Shown here one piece after another: positions 1-10,850 of a stretch of DNA of 64,000 bases. Source of the DNA: Leptidea sinapis (lineage: Eukaryota > Arthropoda > Insecta > Lepidoptera > Pieridae); contig NC_066304.1 of assembly GCF_905404315.1 (NCBI RefSeq), positions 3,720,001 through 3,784,000 of the forward strand. The letters run 5' to 3'. Position 1 is the first letter of the stretch. Each line of letters opens with the position of its first letter. The notes beneath the pieces are model-generated. The model saw only the letters and a list, made by a program, of their open reading frames with translations, made no database searches and was not told the DNA's origin. Made by a program: the position numbers and the translations under genes.

Positions 1-152
1 CCCAGACGAGGCAAGTAATTTTTAGAAAATATTTGAATGCAGAATTACTAACTTTTAAAAATAACATAAAGTCTTCTTTCAACAAAATACCCTACCTACG
101 ATATTTAAGGTACTATCCCTTCATATCCCATAACTTTGGGACATCCTGTATA
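1..152. mobile_element. Mariner-like MITE, right part, cut by window start
   Basis: The sequence from base 1 matches, in the same order, the right-hand part of the complete element at 40364-40738. Shared landmarks are cccagacgag and caagtaattttt near base 1 (reverse-complemented relative to the other copy) and the terminal block from about 105 to 152 reading cttcat, cccataactttgggaca and cctgta. The terminal inverted repeat suggests a non-autonomous cut-and-paste element with TA target preference. The left part lies outside the window. Confidence 0.6.
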
Positions 153-159
153 TTATAAG

Positions 160-262
160 ACACGTCCATTTTCGTCATATAACCGTTGGCACCTACCGGA
201 AGTCGAACCTCAGCTCTCAGTAGACGGTCACTAACCATTGGGCCAAATGTTCGTCATTAATA
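160..262 (-). repeat. tRNA-headed SINE fragment (family S)
   Basis: Read on the minus strand this has an A-box-like segment (caatggttagtgacc), a B-box-like segment (gaggttcgacttcc) and ggtaggtgcc. The same order occurs in the better copy at 57843-58075. It is the pol III promoter head of a tRNA-derived SINE. It is not a functional tRNA: the acceptor stem does not close. Confidence 0.5.
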
Positions 263-789
263 TTATAAAGCCGGTCTTGTGTAACAGATTGTAAAAGTAA
301 TTGAAATAAATATCTACAAGTAATGTTAAAATATACACAGCGTACAAAATGTACATAAGGATTGAATAAAAATTTAATTATTATTAAGTCTTAAATTAAT
401 AGCGGGAAAATGAAGAAGCTACATAGATTAATATTGTTTCAAAATATAACAGCAAATCATAAAATACACAATTTTAGCGGTGTCCAAAGAAACATAATTA
501 CATATTGTGTATTAAAAAAGATGCAACTTATCTTTTGATTGTAAATATCAAAGTAATTTTAAATTCCTATTTCACTACACGCCGTCCATACACAGAACAT
601 TTAAATATTTCCACATTTCGTTCATACAATTTAATAGCTAGGATACTTTACTGATCGTACACGAGGATGTTGTAACCGGTGAACGTAAAAGGACATCGGG
701 GTCAACGTATTGTCTCTCTTAAAGTGCACCTAGAGATGACACTATGACCTTCGCATATTATGATGTGATTGTACACTTTCGTCCTTTTG

Positions 790-1045
790 ATTTTAAATAC
801 TTTTTAACCGACTTCAAAAAGGAGTAGGTTCTCAATTCGACTGTACTTTTTTATGATTGTTACCCCTTTCGACTGAGTGAACCCATTTTGAGGATTCTTT
901 CTTTTATTTAAAAGCTTGATGGTTCGCGTGTGGTCCTATTTCAAGGTGTCAGCCAAGGTTTGTGACTACATACATACTAGGTGAGATGTGCTTGTGTTGC
1001 ACGTGCGACGTGCCGTGGCGAGAAGCGAGGCGGCCCGCGGCGTAA
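790..1045 (+). repeat. Lepidopteran interspersed repeat (family K)
   Basis: This block begins near ttttaaccgacttcaaaaag and contains ggtgtcagccaagg, followed by a GC-rich end around gatgtgcttgtgt and ggcg. The end module recurs at 24041-24140 (gtcggtgtcagcaaagg, gatgtgcttgtgt, caaggcgg). I recognise the opening phrase as a common lepidopteran repeat but cannot assign a class. No ORF is present. Confidence 0.4.
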
Positions 1046-1077
1046 GGACACCGATTCCAAAAATAACAATGATTGAT

Positions 1078-1296
1078 ATATATCTTAATATATATAAATG
1101 ACGTGTCACGTTGTTTGTCCGCGATGGACTCCTAAACTACTGAACGGATTTTAATGGGGATTAATTCATTGAGTGCAGTTTAGTCCAACTTGAGAGATAG
1201 GATAGTTTTTATTTTGATTTGGGACCCATAATTATTTTTATTTTCAATATTTGTTTTGTATGGACATATTTTCTACGAGAGAATTTAGTGACGCAC
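1078..1296 (+). mobile_element. Helitron-like relic, 5' part
   Basis: An AT-rich start (atatatataaatgacgtgtc) is followed by the block ccgcgatggactcctaaa and ctactgaacggattttaat. I recognise this from short non-autonomous lepidopteran elements whose other end is the ccgggtcagctagta terminus, seen here at 4445-4465. A LINE tail interrupts it at 1296. No coding capacity. Confidence 0.45.
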
Positions 1297-1432
1297 GGTT
1301 TTTTTTTTATGGTATAGGAGGACAAACGAGCGTACGGGTCACCTGGTGTTAAGTGATCACCGCCGCCCACATTCTCTTGCAACACCAGAGGAATCACAAG
1401 AGCGTTGCCGGCCTTTAAGGAAGCTGTAGTTG
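1296..1432 (-). mobile_element. LINE-B 3' end (CR1/Jockey-like)
   Basis: On the minus strand this reads ccttaaaggccggcaacgct, then a variant of the ggcggcggtgatcacttaa block, then gtgacccgtacgctcgtttg, and ends in an A-run. This is the 3' tail of the LINE whose coding part is seen at 13600-14250. The copy is 5'-truncated, as expected for target-primed reverse transcription, and lies inside the Helitron-like relic. Confidence 0.7.
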
Positions 1433-1621
1433 TTATTAAAGAATATGCAATGAATTTTCTTTACTTTTTCATGCATATTTGTTTGAAGTTGGCTATTTTT
1501 TTCTAAATATTTTTATGCACCTTAGATTTTTAATTATATTGCTTAGGAAGAATAAAACATGGGCATACAATTATAATAATTACTATCATTGTAGAGAAAG
1601 GACCTACTGGAAAAAGAATGG

Positions 1622-1690
1622 GGTTTTTTTAATGGAATAGGTGGACAAGCGAGTGTACGGGTCACCTAATATTGAAGGTATACATATAAG
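1622..1690 (-). mobile_element. LINE-B tail, short decayed copy
   Basis: The last part of the LINE-B tail (gtgacccgtacactcgcttg on the minus strand, then cctattcca and an A-run) is present, with divergence and loss of the upstream part. Confidence 0.5.
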
Positions 1691-2219
1691 TAATATTGAC
1701 CCCGCGGGGGATAGTAACCTTTCTTTTAAACTGCTAATCCTTCGACTACGGACATGTCTAATTTGGCTTCTTTAAATTTAAATATATTATTGAATTTAAC
1801 AAGTAATATTTACACACGTGTTATAACAACTAATGTTCAATTCATTCAAATACAAAGGCCTTCAAATGTTTACCTTTGTGGTATTCACAATGAGAATGCT
1901 CTTACTTTCTTCTGCAGTATTTTTTGTTCCAACTTCAGGATTACGGTTATGGGGCATCGTTACTGTTCAAAAAATCTTATAATATACTATATGAAAGGCA
2001 ACGTGTGTTTATTGTATATTCTCTGAATAATCAAGAACCGTTAGCCCAGTTGAAATGAAACTTTGAACACATATAAAGGACGACATGGCCACTCCGTCGT
2101 GCATAATTACGTTACTGCTGGACAGGTGGCGCTGGTGCAGCATTTTTATTTGCACGTAGCAGTATACATGCAATTGGCAGCATTGGAATACTAACAAATG
2201 TGATTATGCTGTTAAATGC

Positions 2220-3980
2220 GGAGGAAGTCGCGGTTAGCATCTAGTTGGTAATAAATGATCTCATCAGTTTTTTTTTTCATAATCTAATTAAGTCCTATAA
2301 ATATTTAACGTGAAGTATATATAATTATAAGTTAAAGAAATGAGAGAGCTTCTTAATTTACTGGGAAGTTTTCTGATAAGCGAAACGTTTGCATAGATGT
2401 TATCTATCCAAGCGTAATATTTCAATATAATTTATAGTTTTAGCCTTCTGGTTCTCATTTGTATGTGAAGAAGAAGATAATATTATGAGCAACTCTCCAT
2501 CTGATGAGTAAGTGTTTGTGTGTATATCCTTTTCATAGGTAAAGATATGAGTTCCGACAATTCTCTAGATTGTATTGTGTAAAATTCACACGGCAGTAAT
2601 TACTATACTTATTATAGTCATCTATACTCAAAACTACTGTATATATGTGCACCTTATTGTGAATTAGATTCTTAACACTTTAAACTTTTTGTAAGCGTTT
2701 GTAACAAAAACAAATAAAATTCGTGTATTTATTGTCCCTCATAGGTGCCTAAAAGGCACGTATTTTGATGTTTTTTCTTCTTGGGAGAAGTGGAAAGGGT
2801 GTGAAGTCTGAATTACTTACACTATTAGGATTAATCTTCTCAGTTAGTTTAGCAATAAAATATACATTAAGTTTAATAAATGAGCGAAAAGAAAATATAA
2901 TACAACTAATAAAAATTTATCTCCATATCATATATGCCAAAAAAAAATGAAATATAATTTTTTCTAAATATAATTGAAATGCGACGATGCCCCGATCCAA
3001 ATCGAAAGTACCATTACCTGCGCAAGCATTTCACATCGTAGTGCGGGTGTCAGCTATCTCTTTCACAGTAGTAGTAAAGCAATATACCTCACTCGCTCCC
3101 AACAACATTCTGCGCCATCAATCATTGTGACGTCATTTTACTCTCACTATCTATATTACAGTATACATTAAAATTTCAGAAGCTCACGATTATTCTAAAA
3201 AAAAGTCAACAGTATCCTTTTTTACACTAACAATCATTCTAAATATCAATAATAACACGCTAATAAATTTCATCTGGTAATGTAAAATAATGGTAAAACC
3301 AATTATTAGTACTGTTTATTCTAGTGACATTCAAATCGAATATTTAAAAATTGACCTTTTACGAGTAAATCATTACTTACTACTTCTTTGATGTTTTAAA
3401 AATAAATACGCATAAAACTATAAAATATCATTTTATATATATTTTTAAACGGACTGTTTTAAATTAATTAGCACATCCTATAAAATTAATAAATGACGAT
3501 TAAATCATTTTGATCAACATCTGTTGTTTACTCTGACATTGCCATATACTACAACACCCACTCGTTCAATATGACGTAAATTAATGTGCGTACTTTCTTT
3601 AGAAAGAGTAAGCATATAGGCAAGCGTATATGATGGAAAAGGAAAGAGATATAAAACAATAATAGTGAGTTTTTGTGATGTACGATAGCTTTCTTTCAGT
3701 TTTTACATCGCGTGTGGATTTCGTTGACTCCAGTTAATGATTGGAGAAAGAGTGAGAGTACATTGTTTTGTGTTGGTAATTTCAACCTTTTGTGTATAGT
3801 CATAAGGAGGTATATCTAATTCAAAGCGCTTTCCAAGCCAGTGACTGATGAGCGACAGTTTTTCTCCTTTTAAAATGCCATGCTTCGTAAATTCGTCGTG
3901 AAAAGCTGATCACGTGGGTGTTGAAAGAAAGTTAATTGTTAGAATAGAATTGATTTTGTTTTACGAAACTAAGCTTTGTT
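2220..3980. other. AT-rich stretch, no gene seen
   Basis: There are only chance ORFs. The segment 2975-3170 is richer in GC and holds a 48-codon open frame on the plus strand (MPRSKSKVPLPAQ...), with no recognisable domain; repeat origin is as likely as coding. No RNA gene or clear mobile-element end was found. Confidence 0.4.
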
Positions 3981-4014
3981 TCCTCTTATGTGATATCAAT
4001 TTTCCCTACCTTTG

Positions 4015-4466
4015 TATCGTATAATATATACTCTCTATTCTCGTGTCACAATGTTAGTTACCTTATTCCTCGGAAACCGCTTTACTGATTTTTACCAAAT
4101 ATTATATGCATATTGATATTCGGCTACTATCTATTTTTCATCCCCCTAAATGTTAAGGGTAGTCCTTGATTTTTTTTTTTAATTTAATGACATTTTTTTT
4201 TATTATGAAAATTTATTTTAATATATTCCGCCCTTCTACTATCAACAACTATATTTGAATCACGATTTTTATATTATTCTGTTCCATCCACCAAACCGAT
4301 ATAGGGTTGCAAGATGGCAATGGAATACAATAACTGTAGTACGATATATTTGGTAGGTCTGAAAATTGGCCGTAATCTGTTTTTTACCGCAAAAATTATT
4401 TTTGGATTTTTATTTTGTTAATAATGCCATATAAGGCAATATTAACTTTGCCGGGTCAGCTAGTAT
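4015..4466 (+). mobile_element. Helitron-like element with ccgggtcagctagta end
   Basis: The left part (ctctctattctcgtgtcaca, then cctcggaaaccgctttactg and tcatccccctaaatgtt) matches, in reverse complement, the element at 51600-51895. The right end is gccatataaggcaatattaa followed by tttgccgggtcagctagta. An end in CTAG before T fits Helitron 3' termini (CTRR-3', insertion between A and T). Non-autonomous; no helicase frame. Confidence 0.55.
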
Positions 4467-4559
4467 AATAAAATAATAATAAATCTTTGTTTGTTGCAAA
4501 AAAAATACAATTTTGCTTAAAATTACCCTCGACCCCCAAACTAGGACAGCCCGTGACAT

Positions 4560-4795
4560 ATGTAGTGCTTAGTGACCCTGCACTTAGCTTGAGATCCCGG
4601 GTTCGAATCCCGGTAGTAGCAAACATTTATATGATAAATATGTAGGTTTATTTACTAGTGATTGATATTTATATGTATTAAGTGTGTATATCGTGTGCTA
4701 TGTACAGCTGTCTTGCATTCATAGTACAGGCTAATCCTAATTTGGGGCAAGATAATGTGTTTGAATATTTAAACGAATATAATGTGCAGGTCCTA
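4560..4795 (+). repeat. tRNA-headed SINE (family S), nearly full body
   Basis: The head has tagtgaccctgc and a strong B box inside cccgggttcgaatcccgg. The body (atatgtattaagtgtg, tagtacaggctaatcctaat, ttggggcaagataatgtg) is shared with 57843-58075 and 19803-20035. These features show a pol III-transcribed tRNA-derived SINE. The 5' tRNA half is degraded, so it is not a tRNA gene. Confidence 0.65.
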
Positions 4796-5254
4796 GGAAT
4801 AAGTTTAACACTATAAGCACTTTTGTAGATAGTTATATCAAATAAATTCGTATTTTTTTCTTTAAGTGCGATGGTAGAATTCTGCTGCAGAAATCAGGTC
4901 ATACAACTCTACGAAGAACTTACAACGATTAATACTAACTACTTAAGACACAATTTAATTAACCGAACAATAAGATGTCCTTCAACCTCATCAATTGTCC
5001 TTATAGCTACAAATATTTGCATTACAGTTTTAAGAACCTCGCCAAGTTTTTTATCTGCTTAATATTATCCGTTAGTGTAGGTATATTTGCAGAGATGGTC
5101 GTACTGCAGAGCCAGAAATAAATAATTCAAAAGAATGAAAAATTGAGGTTAATATATTTATATACTTTTTCTTAATTTGTTATCTGCTAGGTAGTCTATA
5201 ACTGGGCTCTTTTTAGTGCATCACTAATTATGTATATATAAATATGTCGGATAA

Positions 5255-5430
5255 TGTTTTAGGTTCCTCCCAAAGCAGCTCGAATTTTTAAGGATCCAGT
5301 GCTCTGTGAATGACTAGATCACTTGGCGTTGCGTAGACGCGTCGCTTCATTATATGTCTTCTACTGCATTTATCACGGGGAGTGTTCCAAAGAGTTGTTC
5401 AACCTGATTCCTGCCATTCCTGATATAAAT
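5255..5430 (+). pseudogene. LINE-B reverse transcriptase C-terminal fragment
   Basis: This segment matches the plus-strand region 13790-13935: gatccagtgctctgtgaatg, then cacttggcgttgcgtagacg and tttatcacggggagtgttcc. It encodes a stop-interrupted version of the VGDPVLCERLDHL...FYRIYHGECSEEL region near the C-terminus of a CR1/Jockey-like RT. It stops just before an RTE tail at 5471. Confidence 0.65.
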
Positions 5431-5470
5431 CAAAACGCGCCTTAAGTTTATTTGACACAGCAATGTTAAT

Positions 5471-5802
5471 GTCATCATCATCATACCATCCAAACGTCCA
5501 CTGCTGGACAAAGGCCCCCCAAAGATCTCCATGACGAACGGTCCTGCGCTGCCCTCATGCAATGTATTCCGGCGATCTTGGCCAGATCGTCGGTCTTGTC
5601 AGCCTACCTACACTACGTCTTCCGGTAAGTGGTTGCCATTCGAGGACTTTACTGTCCCAATGGCTATCATTCCATCGAGCTATGTGCCCTGCCCTATGGC
5701 GGTGACTTTAGATCTCCTACGGATCTCCTCATTTCCGATTTGATCTCGCAGGGAAACTCCGAGCATAGCTCTCTCCATTGCCCTCTGAGCCACCATAACA
5801 TG
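5471..5802 (-). mobile_element. RTE-like LINE 3' end
   Basis: On the minus strand this decodes, with interruptions, to the RTE-type C-terminus QRAMERAMLGVSLRDQI, then EEIRRRSKVT, a changed IAR segment, RWQPLTGRRSV, and RTDDLAKIAGIHCMRA. It ends in a (GAT/ATG)n microsatellite tail, seen on the plus strand as catcatcatcat. 5'-truncated and frame-damaged. Confidence 0.75.
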
Positions 5803-6353
5803 TATTAGTAAGTAATAATTCGATTTAATTCTAAATTGAAAAGACAACACAACTAAAAAAACAATCTAAAGAAACGGTAAAGAGACAAAACGTGTCAAAA
5901 ATTCGCGCAATTCAAAGGTTGCACGAAGAAAAGCTTTGCAATGATTTTTAAAGTTTGTATAGAAACTTGGATTAGGCCCAAACACATCCATACACACGTA
6001 ACCTGCAATTTATATTTTTTCTGTATTTCTATTGTATTCAAGAGTGTGGCCATAAAAACTATCAGCTGATCTGTTTTGGAAAGTAGTTTACTCACTGTGC
6101 TGATTATGATAACGACATAAGTGATTTTCAAATTCATACACTTGTAAATATATTATGATAAATTTTTATTTACATCCTTATACCTATAAATATTCATCAT
6201 GTTCTTGTACAGCGCAGCTAAATACCACCCACTAAATCCTTATTTTCTGCAGCATTCTGTGACATAAAAAACACGTTTTTTGTGATAAAATAATTAAATT
6301 TTGTATTCAGCATGGAATTTTTTCTGTAATTATTTTGACAGGTACTCACCATA

Positions 6354-6355
<2 letters not shown>

Positions 6356-6393
<38 letters not shown>
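6356..6393. repeat. (TA)n microsatellite
   Basis: About 18 uninterrupted TA units directly precede the Helitron-like relic. Confidence 0.95.
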
Positions 6394-6398
<5 letters not shown>

Positions 6399-6828
6399 GA
6401 ATTGCTGTTCGTTAGTCTCGCTAAAACTCGAGAATGGCTGGACCGATTTGGCTAATTTTGGTTTTTAATTATTTGTGGAAGTCCAGGGAAGGTTTAAAAG
6501 GTAAATAAATATTATGAAAATGCTCGAAATTAAATAAAAACAACAAATTTGTTTTTGCTTTGATGTGTCCACTAGTTTAGATAGTTTCAAATGAATAACT
6601 AATTAGAATTTTTACAATTCTTTCTAACTTTCTCAGGAGGTAAAAAAATAAACTTAACTGAATTTTTTTGTGTGTTCCAGTGAATTTGAGATTGGTTTAG
6701 ATTCTCAATTCTGTCCATATAATATAATTCTCCTTCTCACGTGTATGTTAGTGAACTCCTAACCACTAGACTGATTTTTCAAATTTAAGATGTGTGTACA
6801 GGACAACGTCTGTCGGGTCCACTAGTAT
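6394..6828 (+). mobile_element. Helitron-like relic ending gtcgggtccactagta
   Basis: It begins with aaaatgaattgctgttcgtt and ctcgagaatggctggaccga. The right part has ctccttctcacgtgtatgtt and cgtctgtcgggtccactagt. The general layout and CTAG terminus match the other Helitron-like relics here. It ends about 40 bp upstream of the candidate splice acceptor at 6867-6868, so if that exon is real the insertion sits just inside the intron. Confidence 0.45.
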
Positions 6829-6868
6829 GTTATATTAATTTGATGCCGATATTGCGATCCAATTGCAG

Positions 6869-6966
6869 GAATCGTGGACACGGTGGAACTGCGGAGGCGG
6901 CGAGAAACTCTTGACACATTGACACTTGACACTAATAGTACATCAAACTGTCTACGTGGTGCCTAA
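6869..6966 (+). CDS. Candidate terminal coding exon of unknown host gene
   Basis: An AG acceptor at 6867-6868, preceded by ccaattgc and a possible branch site in the ttaattt just upstream, opens a frame of 31 codons plus stop. Translation from 6871 reads IVDTVELRRRRETLDTLTLD and continues to ...NCLRGA before TAA at 6964-6966. The tail is charged, with four consecutive arginines and several Thr/Ser, and could be a cytoplasmic C-terminus. The other two frames close after 17 and 14 codons. The exon is richer in GC than its surroundings and is followed by a UTR-like region with AATAAA. I do not recognise the protein and cannot see the upstream exon, so a chance ORF remains possible. Confidence 0.35.
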
Positions 6967-7352
6967 TTCGTTTTGTTCTTTGTTCATTCGTTCGTTCGTT
7001 CGTTGATTAACTAATTCACGACACACACAACTGACGTCGTCTATACTTTTGTAGTCTTTTTGTTGCATTTGGACTGCAGAGTGAGACCACGGGATTCCAT
7101 CTTTGCGCTAGTCTAAAACCATTCTCCCTTCTCATTCTTAGCATGTTTTTTAATTTCGATAGATTCTCCGACAAGCCGTAGGATGTATTGGCGTTCAGCA
7201 GAAATCACCCGTGGGTTATGCAAATCGATCTAGTGATTGGTGCCATAGTGGTGGATTTTTTTAATTTTAGAGCTTCTAAGTTTATAATAATTGCGCTTGT
7301 ATGCCTAAAACTATTTGAACAATTCAATAAACACACAGTTATCTTGTAATGT
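6967..7352 (+). promoter_or_regulatory. Candidate 3' UTR with poly(A) signal
   Basis: AATAAA at 7326-7331 is followed by a GT-rich stretch (ttgtaatgtttccgtgttaa), the usual layout for cleavage and polyadenylation. The interval is less AT-rich than its flanks and has no recognised transposon. A (TTCG)n run lies at about 6986-7003. This supports, but does not prove, that the exon at 6869 ends a transcript. Confidence 0.35.
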
Positions 7353-7957
7353 TTCCGTGTTAACATTCACATAGTATAATAATAAATGATTTTTTATTCA
7401 AATGATAGTGAATAACAAATGAAAGTGTATTTATAGATACAGAATTAAAATTTGTTTCGATTATTTAGTGCCATTATAACTTTAATATTTGAGACCGTTA
7501 TCGATATAAAGAATAGCTTAGTTAAGTTTTAAATACAGCGCTTCCAAATGCTGGAATTATTTAGCGCCACCTATTGAAGACCAAAAAAGTTTTTCTCTTT
7601 CAAAAATAAACTGAAATATTTTCTATTAGAGAAACAAAAGTGATCAGAGGCATAAAAATAATAATAATCAGAAAACAAACAGCTTCAATAAAAAAAATAG
7701 TAAATATATCGTATTTAATATAACAAAAAACCATTAGAATTCAATCTTTTCAGTTTCTTCTCTTTTTGTACTATTTCGGTCACTTTTAAGATCTATAACA
7801 AAAGGAACCGTGTTGTCTACGGCTGCTGTCAACTAGGTTGACTTGGTAGGTACCTACTGAAAATCAGTGTTAGAATTGGGGCGATTCTTATTTCAATTCC
7901 GAATATTCTGAGTGGGTGTCCTTCTCATGATATCTATTTTGAATTTGTTAATTTTAC

Positions 7958-8248
7958 TATGTTTATTATGTTTTACACAAATAAAATTTGAAAAACGAAA
8001 TTTTATGAACGACGCGGGATTCGAACCCGCGACAAAGTAGATCCTGTAGATGAAGCCACAACCTGAGAGTTGAACAAAGCAAACAGAATTTTATAACGAG
8101 GCGGTACTCGATCGATTAGCTCAGTTGGTTAGAGCACCGGCACGGAACGCCGGAGGTCGTGGGTTCGAATCCCGCATCGTTCATAAAATTTTGTTTTTCA
8201 AATTTTATTTGTGTATTAATCCTAGTGAGGGTTATTTATCACTTTAAA
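7958..8248. mobile_element. tRNA-arm inverted-repeat element (family T), copy 1
   Basis: The left arm (acacaaataaaatttgaaaa, then tatgaacgacgcgggattcg) is the inverted copy of the right arm (gttcgaatcccgcatcgttc, then aaattttatttgtgtattaa). The arms are about 57 bp and face each other across about 120 bp. The right arm extends into an almost complete tRNA-like sequence at 8110-8183: D-arm tagctcagttggttagagca, anticodon stem CCGGC/GCCGG around the loop ACGGAAC, and T-arm gtgggttcgaatcccgc. The spacer carries the family landmark gatcctgtagatgaagccac. This is not a plain tRNA gene: the acceptor stem is imperfect and loop position 33 is C. See copies at 9525, 33085 and 43790. Confidence 0.7.
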
Positions 8249-8249
8249 A

Positions 8250-9205
8250 ACATAACATATTGTTTATATTATGGTTTTGTGTTGTCATGAATAGATGCAT
8301 ACTCTACTTTACTATATATATCAAAATGCGCAGTGAGTACAATCATTCACGAACCTTTCGTAGGCGTATAATCTTTCACATGCTTTCCCCGGGTCGTACA
8401 GGCCAGGTAGAAGCAAAAAACTATAACGTAGCAATAGCTGTGACATTTTATCGAGGTCATTATTCAGAAATAAAAATGATTTTTTGAGATACTCTCAAGC
8501 TATAATTAGAAGTATTAGATAAAGACGTATATCCCTCGATTTTTTATAATACTTTAACACAGTCCCATATAATAAATAGTAATGCTTGAATCTGTCCTCA
8601 ATTATCATAACCCAATTTTTATTTCCAATCAATAATACCTTACTATATTATTCTATGATAATAAGCCAAGTCAACAGTCTTTGTAGTCAACCCGAAATGT
8701 TTTTAAGAATACCCTCAATTTTATTACTGACCGCTCAAGTGCTAACCAGTAATATGTATGATGGGCAAATGTAATTTATTTTCTCGTAGAACTGTTAAAA
8801 ATGTTTTTCATAAGTTAAATTCTTATATACGCTTTTATGTACTGAAGTAACTGTAAAAAACAATGTATCTGGAAGTAACTAGTATTAAAATACAGGCCCA
8901 GCCTAGTTTAATGCTAGTGACAACTAAAATAATATAAAATATTTTAAGTAACTATTAGAAACACTACTTATGTAATACTATTATTACTTTCGTCTTACGC
9001 TTATTTCTTGTGATAACATTCATATAACGTCTTCACAGCTATAATATTGTTTTATTTTTATCTTTGTATTTTTCAGCTGTTCGTATTAAATTTGCAAAAA
9101 ATTTGTATTCTTAAAATATAGAATAATAGATTAATGATTAGTATAAGATTAATAGTGTATCTAATGTTACTTACTTACTTGAATAAATATTATTATTATT
9201 AAAAA
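8250..9205. other. AT-rich stretch, nothing recognised
   Basis: There are only short chance ORFs, some poly(A/T) runs and one short GC-richer patch near 8380-8400. No repeat end or exon signal could be supported. Confidence 0.4.
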
Positions 9206-9208
9206 AAA

Positions 9209-9420
9209 ATCATCATATCAGCCGCCGGTCCGCCGGTCCTGCGCTGCCCTCATCCAACGTATTCCGGCGTTCTTGACCAGATCGTCGGTCCATCTTTTGG
9301 GGGGCCTACCAACACTGTGTCTTCCGGTACGTGGTCGCCATTCGAGGACTTTACTGCCCCACCGGCCATCTGTCCGTCGAACTATGTGTCCTGCCCACTA
9401 GCACTTCAGTTTCGCAATCA
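9209..9420 (-). mobile_element. RTE-like LINE 3' end
   Basis: This has the same tail as 5471-5802 (ctgcgctgccctcatccaac, cagatcgtcggtccatcttt, gtggtcgccattcgaggac). It begins with a small ccgccggtccgccggtcc duplication where the usual ggaagacgtccactgctgg block is lost. On the minus strand it corresponds to the WRPRTGRHSVGRPP...RWTDDLVKNAGIRWMRAAQDR region. Confidence 0.7.
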
Positions 9421-9524
9421 TTTATGTATATGTAGATAAAATTTCTATATAAACATCTTTTAATACAAATTCAACATAACCGAAATAGAAGGAAAGTATA
9501 AATTTACAAAGATATTTAAATAAA

Positions 9525-9790
9525 CATTTCAAATTTAAACATTTGTAACCAAAATTTATGAACGATGCGGGACTCGAACCCGCGCCTCTCGGTTTCCGCC
9601 CTAGCGCTCTTACCAACGGAGCCAACCGTTCGAGCGAAGCATTGATCGCAAATCTGTGTCTTGTTCACCTTTCAGGTTATGGACCCATCTACAGGATCTA
9701 ATTGCGTTTTAGGAAATTGACTTGATGTCGCTCTTTGACATCTAAACAATTTTGGTTACAAATTTAATTTGTATAATTATTCCCAGAAGT
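9525..9790. mobile_element. tRNA-arm inverted-repeat element (family T), copy 2
   Basis: The left end (atttgtaaccaaaatttatg) is inverted at the right end (aattttggttacaaatttaa). A tRNA-like sequence on the minus strand at about 9557-9635 keeps a D-arm (ggctccgttggtaagagcgc), an anticodon stem ctagg/ccgag with one mismatch, and a T-arm (gcgggttcgagtcccgc). Interior landmarks (cttgttcacctttcaggtta, catctacaggatct) match copies 1 and 4. The TIRs here lie outside the tRNA-like part, which argues against a simple SINE. Confidence 0.65.
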
Positions 9791-10194
9791 GAAATATATC
9801 AATTTATTTAAAGTAACAAATTGTTGAAGGCTGTCTATAAAGCAACGAGTAGAAGTTTAGGATGCACGGGTCCACCAATGAGGGCACGATGGCCATGTCC
9901 ACAAACCTAGTAGACTTGTGACGTCACACTTTAACGGTCTATTCAGTTCAATAGGCTGATGACACAATATCCAATGCCTTAGTAAAGAAAGTCAAATTAT
10001 TATTTAATGTAAGCTATATATGAGTACTAGAATATCAAAGTCGCTTTGGATGTTTGGAATCTGGGTAAATACGAAAACTGTGTGTCCACGTATTGCTGTG
10101 ATTATGGAGTTTATCTAGGTTTCTATTCTATATTTTCCTTCGGCTTAAGAGCTTTGATAATATATCGACACATGATTTTGGAAAACCAAAAACA

Positions 10195-10282
10195 CAATGT
10201 AACGTGGCTGGCTGGCATCGAATCGGTGCCTCTCCGATGAAAAGCAACAGTTACTAACCTTTGCACCACTTACAATCTCTTT
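10195..10282 (-). repeat. tRNA-like SINE head, decayed
   Basis: On the minus strand: gtggtgcaaaggttagtaac, a short variable loop region, then a B-box-like accgattcgatgcc. This is the layout of a tRNA-derived SINE head with the body missing or unrecognisable. A tRNA gene is ruled out by the poor stems. Confidence 0.35.
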
Positions 10283-10439
10283 CAACTTGAGTATCTGAAT
10301 TATTATTTCTTTGCAACACAATTAGGCATCCGTTTATGTGCGCATGAGATAGAAGAACATCTCAATCGAAAACAGAAAGATAGAAATGTTAAGCGAATCA
10401 GTTGTTACTGTAACCGATTTTCATTGACAAGTCATACAC

Positions 10440-10850
10440 AGTCAGCCACGCATAGCATTAGCTCCTTAGTATTTCGAATATTATAAAACTAGCGCACATT
10501 GGCAAATCAAAATTGGTCACGCATAATCATACTGTCACAGTGTACTGTCATGTCATATATATAGATAGAGGTAAATCACTACCTTCTACTGACAGTAACT
10601 TGCTGTCAATAATCTGAAGCTGTCCTAATATACCTACCCGATAAGTCAATCTTACCGCCTTATATAGGGACGCGTGAATTGCAATTTCTATACAAACTTC
10701 TATCGCTGGTAAGCTATACGTCCTCCTATTGACAGACAGCGTGTACGGATAAGGTGAGTAACCGTCGATACGTTTATTGGGACAGAAAAGTTAACGATAC
10801 TTACGATTTGATCTCAAGTAAGAGATAGACTGAATATTGGGAATATGATA
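10440..10850. repeat. Interspersed repeats (families L and G)
   Basis: A module around 10495-10530 (gcgcacattggcaaatcaaa, ttggtcacgca) recurs in diverged form at about 50525-50560. The segment 10763-10840 (ttattgggacagaaaagtta, then tctcaagtaagagatagact) is repeated in reverse complement at the right edge of the window (63915-64000). Class unknown; the inverted copies suggest TIR-element ends. Confidence 0.45.

Noticed and set aside
8110..8183. Possible functional tRNA gene
   Set aside because: D-arm, anticodon arm and T-arm are good, but position 33 is C, the acceptor stem does not pair cleanly, and the sequence is part of a repeated inverted-repeat family.
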